Program-made: the position numbers and the translations under genes
From: Portulaca oleracea
Taxonomy: Eukaryota; Streptophyta; Magnoliopsida; Caryophyllales; Portulacaceae
Length of the DNA: 64,000 bases
Direction of reading: 5' to 3'
Assembly: GCA_029582165.1 (NCBI GenBank)
Contig: CM055877.1
Coordinates: 37,034,749-37,098,748 of the forward strand
The notes under the pieces: generated by a model
Database searches by the model: none
What the model saw: the letters and a program-made list of their open reading frames with translations, nothing else
What the model was told of the DNA's origin: nothing
Part shown: piece by piece, positions 1 through 10,735 of the stretch
Layout of the letters: each line of letters begins with the position of its first letter
Position numbering within the stretch: position 1 is the stretch's first letter

Positions 1-271
1 TGTCCTTGTTTCCTGAGTATTGCATGCACTTTGGGGTTTGAGTAGGGATCAAAGTCAAAAGAAGCTTCATCCTGGCTCAAAGTCGCCACTAGTTCAAAGT
101 TGTGAAGTCCTTCACCCATAGAACTATGTTCTACCTCAAGGGTTGTTTGCTTGGGAGTGAAGACAACATTGATGGATTCTTCCAAGATGGTGATAACTTG
201 TCCTTGGACCAACATCTTTACCTTCTGGTGTAAGGTAGATGCTATAGCATTACATTCATGAAGCCATGGCC
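1..271. repeat. Left arm of 271-bp inverted repeat (partner 3464-3734)
   Basis: The reverse complement of this segment matches 3464-3734 with only about three C/T differences, roughly 99% identity. It encodes the PR-RT linker (PWLHECNAIASTLHQ). The left arm is cut by the window edge, so the true inverted repeat may be several kilobases long and include a second pol. Confidence 0.9.
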
Positions 272-1084
272 TCCCTAGTAACATATTGAAAGAGGCTGGA
301 ATGTCTAGCACTACGAACTCCACATTCCGAGTGATATTGCCTGTAGCAATGGGCCATATTATGGACCCAACCGACTTTCGAGGAGAATTGTCATAAGCCC
401 TAAGCTGTACACCGTTTTGAGCCAAGTGTTGTTGTTGGACCCCCAATTTCTGTGCTTCCTCCAAGGGCATACATTCACAGCTGAGCCATTATCGACCAAA
501 ACTAGAGGGATAGTCTTGTTGGAACATTGCACTGTGAGATATAGCGCTTTATTGTGAGATGCCCCTCCTTGAGGCAGATCTTCAATCCCAAAGGTGATAG
601 CCCCTTGTTGAGTAGTCACATGGGCGACTAAAGATTCAGGAGTTTTCGTGGGAGATATTGTTAATGCAGTAAGAACATCCATCATCTTCTGTCTGTGTGC
701 CTGTGAGGTGCAAATCACCTGCCAGATGGTAACTTTGGCTTTGGTCTTCTTGAGTTGTGTAAGGAGAGGATCTTCAGGCGGGACATGATTGTCAGTGGTA
801 GCCATTGGTGTAGAGACAGCCACAGGGGTGGTGGTGTTCCTGTTGTTATGGCGGCCTGATCGAGTGAGAAATGCTACATCATCCGATGTTGGCTCATCCG
901 GATCCATCCATTCTGTGTTGGAGTACTCATGTTGCTCATCATCATCACTATCCCAAATACCATGAATGGATAGGTCTTCTTGAAAGTCGAGCACCTTGGG
1001 GATGGGCTGACCTGTTTCAACAATCAAAGTGGAAGGATCAAAGCTACAAACTCCCTGAAAGATAGCGTTGGTATGCTCGGGCAA
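1..1084 (-). pseudogene. Tat-type Ty3/Gypsy protease and PR-RT linker, partial
   Basis: This is the part of a Tat-lineage polyprotein after gag, read on the minus strand. In such elements the aspartic protease cuts the Gag-Pol precursor inside the virus-like particle. Translation shows a conserved stretch ending NKALYLTVQCSNK and then the active-site region LVLVDNGSAVNVCP, where plant Tat elements often have DNGS in place of the classical D[ST]G. Downstream the frame changes and continues as the conserved linker (GRPWLHECNA, then an acidic region) to base 1, so the rest of pol must lie left of the window. A frame break near 360-470 and other shifts make it a pseudogene. Its last 271 bp are repeated in inverted orientation at 3464-3734. 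The family assignment is firm; the level of activity is inference. Confidence 0.85.
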
Positions 1085-2571
1085 GGGTTATTTTGATTGT
1101 AAGGCTTTTGAGCAGCTTTTGGCATGGGTAGTGTCCCATCCCTTATCATGTCGTCTATTTTGTTCTTGAGAGACCAACATTTCTCAGTATCATGTCCTCG
1201 GCAACGATGGTACCGGCAGAATTGATCCAAGTTCTTTCCTTTTGTGGCTGATTACTCCCTTGGCAAAGGTAGGACCAAAAAACCCTTCTTGACCAATCGA
1301 TCAGGAGCTTGTGAGTAAGAGACATCCAACGGGCGTGTAACTCTCGTACTTTGGTATGAAAGGCCCCTTGCGCTGGATAGAGTTAGTTTCCATGATCTTA
1401 GGAGGGTGGCTAGACTCACTAGTGGCCCTCCCGTTGGAACTAGACCCCTTCCATCCAGGCGAAGTAGTCTTATCATTATGCATCGCCTCTAGTTGGACAC
1501 AGATGTCCTTCAAGTAGCCAAAGTCTTTGATGACGTGGTATCCCAAGTGCTTTGATAAACTGCTTTTTAGTCCTTGCTTGAAAGTAGACACCTGTAGGCG
1601 AAGAGGAATTGTCTCATTGATGTGAGACAGCTTGGTGTGCCATCGCTCAAAGTAATCCAAGAAGGATTCGTCATCGCGTTGCTTCATGGTGGTCAAGTCA
1701 TCTACCGTAGCCGGCTTCTTCTGGATACGACTGTAGTGATTGATGAAGGCTTTGAACAGTTCATTCCAATCAGCCTTGGTTCGAGGTGGTAAAGCATGAT
1801 ACCACACCTTGGCTTCGCCATCTAGAGTGGATGGGAAAGCGAGAGTATAAGTGGCGTCGGTCGGTTTAGTGGTGCTAGCCTCATGAACTCTTCGATGTGA
1901 TGAACGGGTTCTCGGAGGTTTGAACCTAATGTTTGGTACTTCCACTTTATCGGTAACCTTGAATCGGTGAGCAGTAATGGTACTTCCAATATCATCGTGA
2001 AAAGCGTCTGATGCTCATTGCTTTGGTAAGGCTTTCTAATTTTTACTCGAGGGCCTTAACAGCAGGATCCTTCATGAGTTTAGATGCCTCGGGAGTATCG
2101 ACCTCAGTTTTGGATATCCCAATTCGTCCTGAATCTGAAGATGTCTTGATGATTTCCGGTTCGGACTCATATCCTTGTATTTCTTCATCGTGTTCCTCAT
2201 CATTCAACCCCAGTTTGGTATTGATCTTAGTAATGGCTTACAGTATGTTGTTGCTCATTTAGCCTTTTGCCCACTTTCTGCTCTTGCTCTAAAGTATTGT
2301 CAAATACCAAACCTTGCATTTTGGTGTAGAGTTCATCCAACTGCTTCGTGATGTTAGCTTCAGTGCTCTGGACAGGGATATCTTGGAATTGCTCTCCAGA
2401 CATGATGCTGTCACTGGTTGCAGACGGATCGTAGCGAGGATTTGGAACCAAACGGCCTATTCGTGGATCTCGAATGCGGGCTCGGAGTCGATCACCAATG
2501 ATGCCTGCATGGAATTTCAAAGTTAAGACACTTGATGATGTTCTCCGACACATTCTACCCGATGCATGCAT
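1085..2571 (-). pseudogene. Tat-type Ty3/Gypsy gag (capsid and zinc knuckle), broken
   Basis: Gag forms the particle that packages the retrotransposon RNA. On the minus strand the N-terminal part (2571-2227) is followed by the capsid region (1945-1301) with the typical run FPSTLDGEAKVWYHALPP, then FINHYSRIQKKP, TTMKQRDDESFLDYFERW and TFKQGLKSSL. The zinc-knuckle segment near 1230-1150 reads FCRYHRCRGHDTEKCWSLK. It lies in another frame than the capsid, so frameshifts separate the pieces. The gag runs directly into the protease at 1084. No intact start-to-stop frame covers it. The same family of gag recurs at 16824, 28575 and 44880. The 5' LTR of this element is not recognisable to its right. 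Confidence 0.85.
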
Positions 2572-3463
2572 GTCCTAGATGACCTATATGATCCTTGACA
2601 CATGTATGCTGACACAGCGGACTCACCCACTTGTTGGGAGTGTATGGCCTAACTCTATATGGACCTAAAAGCAGAACACTATAAAGGGCCGAATAAAGTC
2701 AACATAGCGAGCGGGTCATAAGTTTGCAACTTTCCCCGAACAAAATAGAAAGCTGTGAACGAAGATGAAGAATGAAGAATGGAGATCGATTTCGATTAGT
2801 CGTGAAGGGTATGGACTTAATTCTTAAGCTTGTTTTAGTTAATTAGTTTCTTATTAGTTGCTACTTGCTTGCTTCTGATCTTGGTGATAGTTTAGAGTGT
2901 TATTAAATGTTTGCTTGTTAGCTTTATAGATTTCTTTTGAATCAATTGTTAGTGATTACTTGCTTAGTTGTGTTTCTTTCTTAATGGTTATGTTTAATAT
3001 CATGATTAGGGATAGTTTAATCGCTTAATTTTCATACTTTAATGTTTTCCGCACTTGAGAACCTCTAACAAACTAAAAACCTAAACAAACCTCATACCCA
3101 TCCTCGAGTTCGACATCCTTACTTTAATATTCTAAGGCATTTGATAAATTGTTAAGGGCGCTAATGTTTGTTTATGTGCCAATGCGAGTGTGCTCTTACC
3201 TACACCACTCTGAGATGCATGAGAGGATGCATGATTTGTTACTTCGGGGGTTGAATGGTTCTGACTTGGTGCCTGATATCTTGAGGTGAGAAGGAGTGAA
3301 TTTCTTGATAAGAAGCCTTCTAGGTAATATCCTTCCTCACCTGTTTTGTAAATAAAGTTAGTAAGTTGGTCTTTCTTTTCTTCTTTTATTTTCTTTTTGT
3401 GTGTGTCTTTTTCTTTTATTTTTGGGGTGCTTGCTTACCTACTTATATTTCCTTTCAGGACAC
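2572..3463. other. Non-coding spacer between divergent Tat fragments
   Basis: No long open frame or recognisable domain is seen. The sequence is AT-rich with T-rich runs. At its right end a pyrimidine tract finishes in TTTCCTTTCAG about 4-5 bases before homology to Tat pol starts, which resembles a 3' splice site. It could be the leader or LTR of the minus-strand element or unrelated DNA. No TGTAGACACC-type LTR start is seen on either strand here. Confidence 0.5.
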
Positions 3464-4722
3464 GCCATGGCTTCATGAATGTAATGCTATAGCATCTACC
3501 TTACACCAGAAGGTAAAGATGTTGGTCCAAGGACAAGTTATCACCATCTCGGAAGAATCCATCAATGCTGTCTTCACTCCCAAGCAAACAACCCTTGAGG
3601 TAGAACATAGTTCTATGGGTGAAGGACTTCACAACTTCGAACTAGTGGCGACTTTGAGCCAGGATGAAGCTTCTTTTGACTTTGATCCCTACTCAAACCC
3701 CAAAGTGCATGCAATACTCAGGAAACAAGGACATTTCCCTGGAATGTCGCTAGGAAGAAACCCGAAAAACAAGATTCCTCCCGTGTTCAAGACATTTAAA
3801 CAGAAGGAAAGATTTGGCTTAGGGTACAAGCCAATTGAAAAGGAAGTTAAGATCGCCAAGATAGCCATAGCTGAATAGAAGAGAATGGGCAACCCACCTA
3901 CCTTGTTCCAAATGAAGCCCTATCCACTCACTCTGAATGGGCAGTTTGTTAGGGAAGGTGATGACTTCCCTTAATATGATTCCCTCAACCTTACTACCTA
4001 AAGAGCAAGGGAGTTCAAGTTGCCGGGCTAGAAGTTTTCAATGACTGCACCATTAATATGGCTACTGTTTTTATCCCCGCTCGGGACAAATAGCCACCAT
4101 TGGAATAGACTCATCTTGCTGGAAGCAACATATTTGGCATGCTGTTTGGACAAGAAGCTGCTAAGGAAGAACCTGAAGGTGACGCTGTTATTGCTGTATT
4201 ATCCAACCCAAGCATTGATCCAAGTCTCATGATCATTGAAGAAGAAGAAGTCAAGGCGGCCTCATGGGTCGATGCTGAGGAAAACGGTTTTGTTTTATCT
4301 GTAGGAGAGTCTGTTCCTCTAAACATAGAGTCTGATCCTAAGAGTTTAGAGTCAAGTGAGTCTGGTCTTGAGTCTGCTAGCGATGTACTCATTTCTGCAT
4401 TTAATAAAATAAACTTTTCTGCTTACTCTGATTCTTCTTTCCCCTCTTTCCTGAACTGTCGCGCTAATAATAATCTGGAATTTAATGAACCCTTAAAAGA
4501 AATTTCTAATGAACATGAGCATAAAATGGCGGTGTTGGAAGACACCATCACCATAAATGTGGGCACAGAAGAACAACCTCGGGAGTTGAAGTTGGGTAAT
4601 TCACTCACAGCAGAAGAACGGGTGGCATTTACAGAGCTTCTCCAAGAGTTTGTGGATGTATTCGCATGGTCTTACGATGACATGATGGGGATTGACAGGG
4701 AAATTGCAGAGCACGCCATACC
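3464..4722 (+). pseudogene. Tat pol, PR-RT linker region (5' truncated)
   Basis: This is the start of a plus-strand Tat pol whose gag and protease are missing. It opens at PWLHECNAIA, directly after the spacer, and continues through an acidic linker with KQRFGLGY-like glycine-rich residues (RFGLGYKPIEKE) and a stop near 3876. A second open piece from 4139 holds a Ser/Glu-rich stretch and then LTAEERVAFTELLQEF and VFAWSYDDMMGID, the conserved segment that precedes RT in this lineage. The frame shifts near 4730. The stops and the missing 5' half make it non-functional. Confidence 0.8.
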
Positions 4723-5540
4723 TTGCGCCCCGATGCAAAACCGGTGCGACAAAAGGCTAGGAGGATCAAACTTGAATGGGCTAAGAAGATTGAAGAAGAG
4801 GTGATCAAGCAGCTTAATGCTAAGTTCATCAAAGCAGCCCAATACCCTGAATGGATTGCTAACATTGTCCCGGTACCCAACAAAGATGGGAAGGTGCGCA
4901 TGTGAGTGGACTTCCGAGACCTTAACAAGGCTAGTCCCAAGGATAGTTTCCCTATACCTCACTTCGATGTATTAGTGGATAATACTTGCGGGCATGAACT
5001 CTTATCCTTTATGGATGGATATGCTGGTTACAATCAAATAAAAATGGCAGAAAAAGATATGGAGAAGACTTCCTTTACCACACCATGGGGTACGTACTGT
5101 TATGTCGTCATGCCTTTCGGTCTCAAAAATGTCGGGGCAACATACCAGCGAACTGCCAATACTCTTCTTCATGACATGATGCACGTCAAAGTAGAAGTTT
5201 ATGTTGATGACATGATTGTTAAGTCCAAGACAAGGGAGGGTCATATTCCCAACCTCCGGAAGTTCTTTCTGCGACTGCGCAAATACAAGATGCGACTCAA
5301 TCCAGCAAAGTGCACCTTCGGTGTTACCTCTGGGAAGCTACTAGGCTATGTGGTTAGACAACGGGGTATTGAACTTGATCCTTCGAAGATCAAGGCTATC
5401 CAACAGTTACAACCACCTCAGACAGAAGAAGAGATAAGAGGTTTTTTGGCCGAATCCAATACATCAGCAGGTTCATTTCAAAGCTCATCGTGACTTGTGA
5501 ACCACTGTTCAAGATGCTAAAGAAATGAAGCAAAGTAGAA
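4723..5540 (+). pseudogene. Tat reverse transcriptase domain
   Basis: This domain copies element RNA into cDNA. Visible RT motifs in order: KPVRQKARRIKLEWAKKIEE, IVPVPNKDGKVRM, then VDFRDLNKASPKD, MDGYAGYNQIKM, TTPWGTYCYVVMPFGLKN, and the catalytic box VYVDDMIVKS, which holds the YVDD aspartates, followed by LNPAKCTFGV and LLGYVV. An in-frame TGA at 4903-4905 stands where family members have Cys (KVRMCVDFRDLNK is the usual form). A second frame change occurs near 5445-5500, just before the connection to RNase H. The catalytic residues are intact, so inactivation rests on the stop and the frameshift. The domain call is secure. Confidence 0.93.
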
Positions 5541-6644
5541 TGGGACGATCAATGTCAAACTGCTTTTGAGAAAATTAAGGAGTATTTGCAACACCCTCCC
5601 GTTCTCATGCCACCAGTACCAGATGAGCCTCTACTCCTTTACCTTACATTGACTAGCTCAGCAATGGGGGCTATGCTAGCTCAAAAGGTAAAAGGTCAAG
5701 AGAGCGTCATCTACTACTTTAGCGAGAAGTTCCTAGACTACGAAAGTCGATATGTAGACATAGAGAAAATGGCCCTCGCATTAGTTTGGGCCACCAAGAA
5801 GTTAAGGCACTACATGCTCTCACACACACTGTATGTAATTGTTGAGAACAATCCCATAAAATTCATCATGGAGCAACCAACCATCAACAACCGCATTGCT
5901 CGATGGGTAGTCATGCTTTCTGAGTTCAATCTTCAGTACTTACCTCAGAAGTCAATTAAAGGGCGGGTTGTTTCGGATTTTCTGGCTGCTTCACCATCAC
6001 AGGAACCTCCAAGTGCTCACTTGGAATTCCCAGACAAAGATGTGTTCTTAACTGATGAAGTTACTTGGGAAATGTATTTTGATGGAGCTTCTAATCAAAT
6101 GGGTTGTGGAATAGGAGTACTGTTAATATCTCCAGAAGGTGCACATGTCCCTGTATCTATAAAATTGGATTTTGATGCCACTAACAATGCGGCGGAGTAT
6201 GAAGCATGCATCAAAGGCCTACAAGATGCCTTGGCTTTAGGAATACGCCACATGAAGGTCTTTGGAGACTCTAGCCTCATCATTAACCAGGCTAAGAATG
6301 CGTGGAAAGTTCGAAATGAATGCCTTTTAGCTTATCAGCAGAAGCTTTTGGGACTGGCTGACCAATTTGAGAAGATCAGTTTCCAATACCTTTCTAGGGA
6401 TCACAATGAGTTGGCCGATGCCTTGGCCAAGTTGTCTTCAATGATATCAATCCCATCAGGCACGCTCAAACTACCTGTAATTGTAGGGCGACAATCTAAA
6501 CCCGCATATGTATGTGCCATGGAAACACAAGATTATGAGACTGATGAATGGTTTCTTGACATATACAATTTCCTTCTGAAGGGAGAATATCAAGCTGAGT
6601 TAGATGCTCGAGGACAACGAGCGATCAGGGCTTTAGCATCATAA
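5541..6644 (+). pseudogene. Tat RNase H plus archaeal-type RNase H (dual RNH)
   Basis: Two RNase H modules lie in one frame from 5586 to 6644. The first, Gypsy-type module shows LLLYLTLTSSAMGAML, SEKFLDYESRY and EKMALALVWATKKLRHY. The second is the archaeal/plant-type module: YFDGASNQMGCGIG, NNAAEYEACIKGL, FGDSSLIINQ and NELADALAKL, which supply the D-E-D-D metal-binding residues. Two RNH domains in tandem are a known diagnostic feature of the Tat lineage, so this assigns the element. RNase H removes the RNA strand of the hybrid and the tRNA primer. The frame is open for 352 codons and stops at 6644. Confidence 0.93.
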
Positions 6645-7793
6645 TACTGCTTGATCCAAGATCGTTTATATAAGAAGTCACCTACAGGCATCAATTTGTT
6701 GTGTATCGATGCCAAAAGTGCAAAGGAAGTCATGACTACTATACACGGAGGAGAGTGTGGGCCTGATATGAATGGTCGCATGCTAGCGAAGAAGATTCAA
6801 AGAGCTGGTTACTACTGGACCACTATGTAAGCAAATTGCTTGAATTTTGATCGGAAATGTCACAAATGTCAGGAATATGCCAATTTACAGCATTAACCTC
6901 CTTCATATCTGACAACACTGACCTCTCCATAGCCATTCTTGGTATGGGGTATTGACATCATTGGCAAAATACACCCAACCGGAAAAGGAGGGCATGAATA
7001 CATTCAGGTCGCTATTGATTACTTTACTAAGTGGGTAGAGGTAGCCTCTTTTGCCAAACTCACATCTAAGCACGTGGCCAAATTCATCCTTCAGAACATT
7101 ATATGCCGATATGGAGTACCTCATGAGATCATCAGCGATAATGGGAGCCATTTTCGAAAAGAAGTGGAGGTTTTGCTCACCAATTACAAAATTAAGCATC
7201 ATCGGTCTTCACCTTACCGACCACAAACCAACGGGGCTGTAGAGGCGGCCAATAAAACAGTGGCAGGAATCATTAAGAAGATGGCCATGACTTACAAGGA
7301 TTGGCCTGACAAATTATCATTTGCCTTATGGGGATACCGAATTTCAATTCGAACTGCCACAGGAGCAACACCCTATTCATTAGTGTATGGGATGGAAGCA
7401 GTCCTGCCGATCGAGTTAGCGATCCCGTCATTACGAATAGAGGCAGAAAGCCAATTGCCAGAAGCAGAATGGGCTAGGACAAGATTCTAGGAGTTAATGT
7501 TGATGGATGAAAGGCTATTAAGAGCATTACATAATGTTCAACTGTACCAGAATAGGATCACTCGCGCCTTTAATAAAAAGGTGAAAAGTCGTTCGCTTCA
7601 AGAAGGCGATCTAGTGCTTAAGGAGATGAGGGCACCAATACAAGACCCAAGGGGAAAGTTTGCACCTAATTAGAAAGGTCCTTATATGGTTATGGAGATT
7701 CTGCCAGGAGGAGCAGCTCGGATTGCCACTATGGATGGAGAAGATGTGATTCAACCAACAAATTTGGATCAACTTAAGAGATATTATGCTTAA
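6645..7793 (+). pseudogene. Tat integrase (zinc-binding, DDE core, C-terminal)
   Basis: Integrase inserts the cDNA into the genome. The zinc-binding domain is visible as IHGGECGPDMNGRMLAKK and KCHKCQEYA, with stops between them (for example near 6829 and 6898). The core (6939-7490) shows VWGIDIIGK, YFTKWVEVASF, ISDNGSHF and PYRPQTNGAVEAANK, which supply the D, D and E. An in-frame TAG at 7488-7490 and another near 7672 interrupt the C-terminal part. That part still reads LMLMDERLLRALHN, RAFNKKVKSRSLQEGDLVLKE and ends NLDQLKRYYA at 7793. About 237 bp separate this stop from the end of the convergent antisense gene. Confidence 0.92.
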
Positions 7794-8029
7794 CATAGCC
7801 AAGCAACTGAAAAACCAATATTCAGACACTTGGTTAATATTCGATTTATGCTCATAAAAGAAGGAAAGATAAAGTTGCAAGGACACAATAATTGTAAACA
7901 ATACTTCTTCTTTTATTAATAATCAAAATGCAAGTACACTGCTTGTAAATAAGAAAATTTAAAAAAGGCGTAATTAAATAAAAGTTTATTCTAGCAAAGC
8001 AGTTCAGTTTCTTCGCTTCCATCCATCTT

Positions 8030-9492
8030 CTAGTCTTGTTTCACCTTCTTTACGACGCCAGTAGTCGCATGGTTAATCTCCATGTCTTTAGACTCGATTT
8101 GGTCCGTCTCTTTGTTTTTAGGTTTATAGGCTCGCCTATGTGACTTCCGCGTCTCCACCCTCGAACCAAGTCGGTCCTTTGTCATCATCCTCACACCAAG
8201 ACGATCCTTGATTGTAGAGCGAGGACCCAGTCTGTCCTTCATGGATGCCCGACTTCTTAGCGCCTCTCCAGCACGGCGAGACTCAATAGCCGTAATTAAC
8301 CATCCGTGATATTCAACGTCAGCAATCTCTGATATATGTGCCTTGGATGGAGCCTTAAGGGTCGGTCTTCTTGCCCAATAATTCAACCAAGACTCTATCA
8401 CCGAGCCACGCAGCTTCAATTGCTCCGGGGCTTCACATAGTCGCTCGGGGATGGTCTGTTTACGGCCCATTTGTCGCAATACCCACTCCGGGAAGTAAAA
8501 GGTCATGTGTGTAAGGCTGGCAATACACACATAAGCATTGCGATAGTCACAGATCACATATTCGGGAACATGCCACCACTCGATCCACCACGCGATGTCA
8601 CGAGATTCTTTCAGAAAGGCAATCCATTCAGTTACCGATCGAAGCTCAGTATATTGACGCTTCCTTTGTGATGGTCGCGGCGCGAAGGTTCTGAGGACCC
8701 CGATAAGGCCCAAATGCTCCATCAGCCAAATCTGCCCAAGTCAGTTAGCACGGGTTACAATTGCATACCATTTATTCCCAAATTAACGAAAAACAAAAAA
8801 AAAATTCTCAAAACCCTCCTAGGGTATGCAGGCAGTAGGCGTTTTCTTTAAAAAAAAATAAGAGAAGAAGTGTACCTGAAGAAGTAGGAGGCTCCCACAA
8901 AGCTCGAATTCTGGATCCGGATCATCCAAGCCCATCATGGTTTCCGCTAGCATCAATGGCACCGGATTAAAACCTCGAGCCATGTCTTCCACGATCTGAA
9001 TTAGACCCGCCGACCCGGTTCTTCGCCCACCATGATAAAAGCAGATATCTCCAAGAAGGTATAATACGAGTGCTCGCACTCGTATCACGGGACCATATTC
9101 CAATGTGTCAAGCGATTGAAAGAATTCGACAATGGTTTGGAAATGTACCTTATCGCCGAATAATGCGCTTCCTATGACCCGGTTCGGAAGGCATAGGAAT
9201 TCCTTGTATTGTTTGGTGTTATCGGCAACCGTTCGAAGCGATGTCGGCCGCGCAAAATGAATTGTCTCGAGAATGGACGACCACTCTTCGGGAAGTGGGC
9301 ATAGCTCCTTCAAGGAAAACCAGAAAACGTGCATCTTCGGATCCCAAAAGGCGCTCGCTGCTCGGATAAAGTCATGGTTGACTCTCGCTTGTCGGAGACT
9401 TAGCAATTTCGTCATGCTATATCTCCCGAGCTCTTTTTCTCGTCTCTGGACAAAGTGCTCATCCTAGTGGCAAGCTTCTTCTCGAAGGCCAT
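8030..9492 (-). pseudogene. Antisense accessory gene 1 of Tat element I (DUF7745-like)
   Basis: This two-exon gene lies antisense and tail-to-tail to pol. Extra antisense ORFs downstream of pol are known in Tat elements; their function is unknown. Exon 1 (9492-8876) contains LKELCPLPEEWSSI, LFGDKVHFQTIVEFFQSL, ALVLYLLGDICFYHGG and ARGFNPVPLMLAETMMGLDD, matching my recollection of DUF7745. The intron at 8732-8875 has GT and AG borders. Exon 2 begins IWLMEHLGL and holds WWIEWWHVPEYVI, VLRQMGRKQTIPE and a basic tail with three copies of a DRLG(P/V/S)R unit. I chose the start at 9492 (MAFEKKL) because the second element has a matching MAFEKIL at 19115. One single-base frameshift near 9435 (extra A in an A-run) is the only lesion seen. 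It is nearly intact. Confidence 0.75.
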
Positions 9493-9581
9493 GACAAGAG
9501 GATTTTTGTGACTTTTGGAGACTTTTAGATGGAGAATGCAAGAGAAGACGATGGGTGATGATTACATACACAAGAGTAAGG

Positions 9582-9589
9582 TATTTATA
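9582..9589 (-). promoter_or_regulatory. TATA box of antisense gene 1
   Basis: On the minus strand the sequence TATAAATA lies about 90 bp upstream of the MAFEKKL start codon. Two telobox palindromes lie 120-220 bp further upstream (9707-9806). Position and sequence fit a separate antisense promoter; transcription is inferred. Confidence 0.6.
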
Positions 9590-9706
9590 CACCTACATCA
9601 AGGATCAAAATGGAGCAAATCGGTCAGAAGCAATCACATAGCCGTTGTTTTCATATCCCATGATTCAAGCCTTTCTTCAACGGCCAGCAACAACAAAAAA
9701 AAAAAG

Positions 9707-9806
9707 ATTATAACCCGCCTAGGGTATAATCTCGGCAGCCCAGCACGCGCGCGTGCGCATCCGCCCAAGCCCAGGCTTCCAGCGCTATAAACCCGCCTAG
9801 GGTTTG
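9707..9806. repeat. Telobox palindromes upstream of antisense promoter 1
   Basis: Two imperfect palindromes with core GCCTAGGG, at 9707-9730 (flanks ATTATA/TATAAT) and 9788-9806 (flanks AAACCC/GGTTT). The minus strand of the second reads AAACCCTAGG, which contains the plant telobox AAACCCTA. GGCCCA words follow at about 9813 and 9893. A related single copy lies in the intron of antisense gene 1 (8810-8829). Confidence 0.7.
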
Positions 9807-10133
9807 GGCGATCCAGGCCCAATTTTTCAGCTCCCACAGCCCATCTGCGCAAGGACTTCTTTTGAGCCTCTCTGTGTGGGCTTAAACTGGCCCATTCGTG
9901 TATTTTTGATGTTCTGGGTTCTGTCATCGGCCTAATGATGTCCGGTTCTGAATTTTTTTGCTTGAGCTATCTCCGACACTTAAAGTCTTTGTTCTTTTTT
10001 ATTTTATTTTCTTTTTGGGGATGCGGGATTAATTGGAATTAATCCCATCATGTAGAAAACAATTTGAAATTGCATTAAATAAAAGCGTCCAGTTGTGCAT
10101 ACACCAAGTTCGAGTCTTGTATAAAAAAAATAG
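9807..10133. other. Spacer within Tat element I
   Basis: Non-coding DNA between the upstream region of antisense gene 1 and an inserted MITE. It contains a short AT-rich inverted motif (GGATTAATTGGAATTAATCC near 10025). No gene is seen. Confidence 0.5.
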
Positions 10134-10668
10134 AATTATTGGATAACAATAATACCAACTTTGAGGGTATTGGCCGTTAATAATACCAACTATTTTGTTG
10201 GACACTAACAGTACAACCTATGGAACTATTTTCCGCTAATAGTATGCCACCGAGTTGGTTAGTGTTTGACTCGATGAAAAGATGAAGTGTCGCCTAATTG
10301 TCCGAGCTGGAGGCTGAAGCAAGTGGAAAAAGTTTTGATTGTCGCTCGTTTTTGTCAATTAAAGCAGCATTGACCAATTTAGCTAAAAACAATTAAAGTT
10401 TTATTTTTACATTATTGGTTTGCCGAGTTGGATAATGTTGTTTACTGGCAAAAAATGTGGTAGTTAACATTTTTTTAACTTGTCAGAGCCTTTGACTCGG
10501 AGAATTAAGTGACATATCATCTTTCTCCCAAGTCAAAAACCTACTAACTCAGTGTTGTACTATTACTGGAAAATAGGTCAATAGTTGGTACTACTATTGT
10601 CCAACAAAATTGTTCGTATTATTATCGGTCAATACCCCTAAAGTTTATATTATTGTTATCCAATAACC
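10134..10668. mobile_element. Long-TIR MITE in Tat element I
   Basis: About 535 bp with terminal inverted repeats of roughly 130-140 bp. The left end starts ATTATTGGATAACAATAATA, and the reverse complement of the right end reads nearly the same (TTATTGGATAACAATAATAT). Inside the arms the words TTTTGTTGGACA and CTATTTTCC recur on both sides. There is no coding capacity. Long TIRs suggest a Mutator-type or foldback MITE. Flanking copies of GAGTC(T/C)TG(T/C)ATAAAAAA blur the target-site duplication. It sits between the two antisense genes. Confidence 0.8.
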
Positions 10669-10735
10669 CAAAAAAAATAACTATATTACAAAGAGTCCTG
10701 CATAAAAAAGAGAGTCTTGCATTGCATAAAAATGA

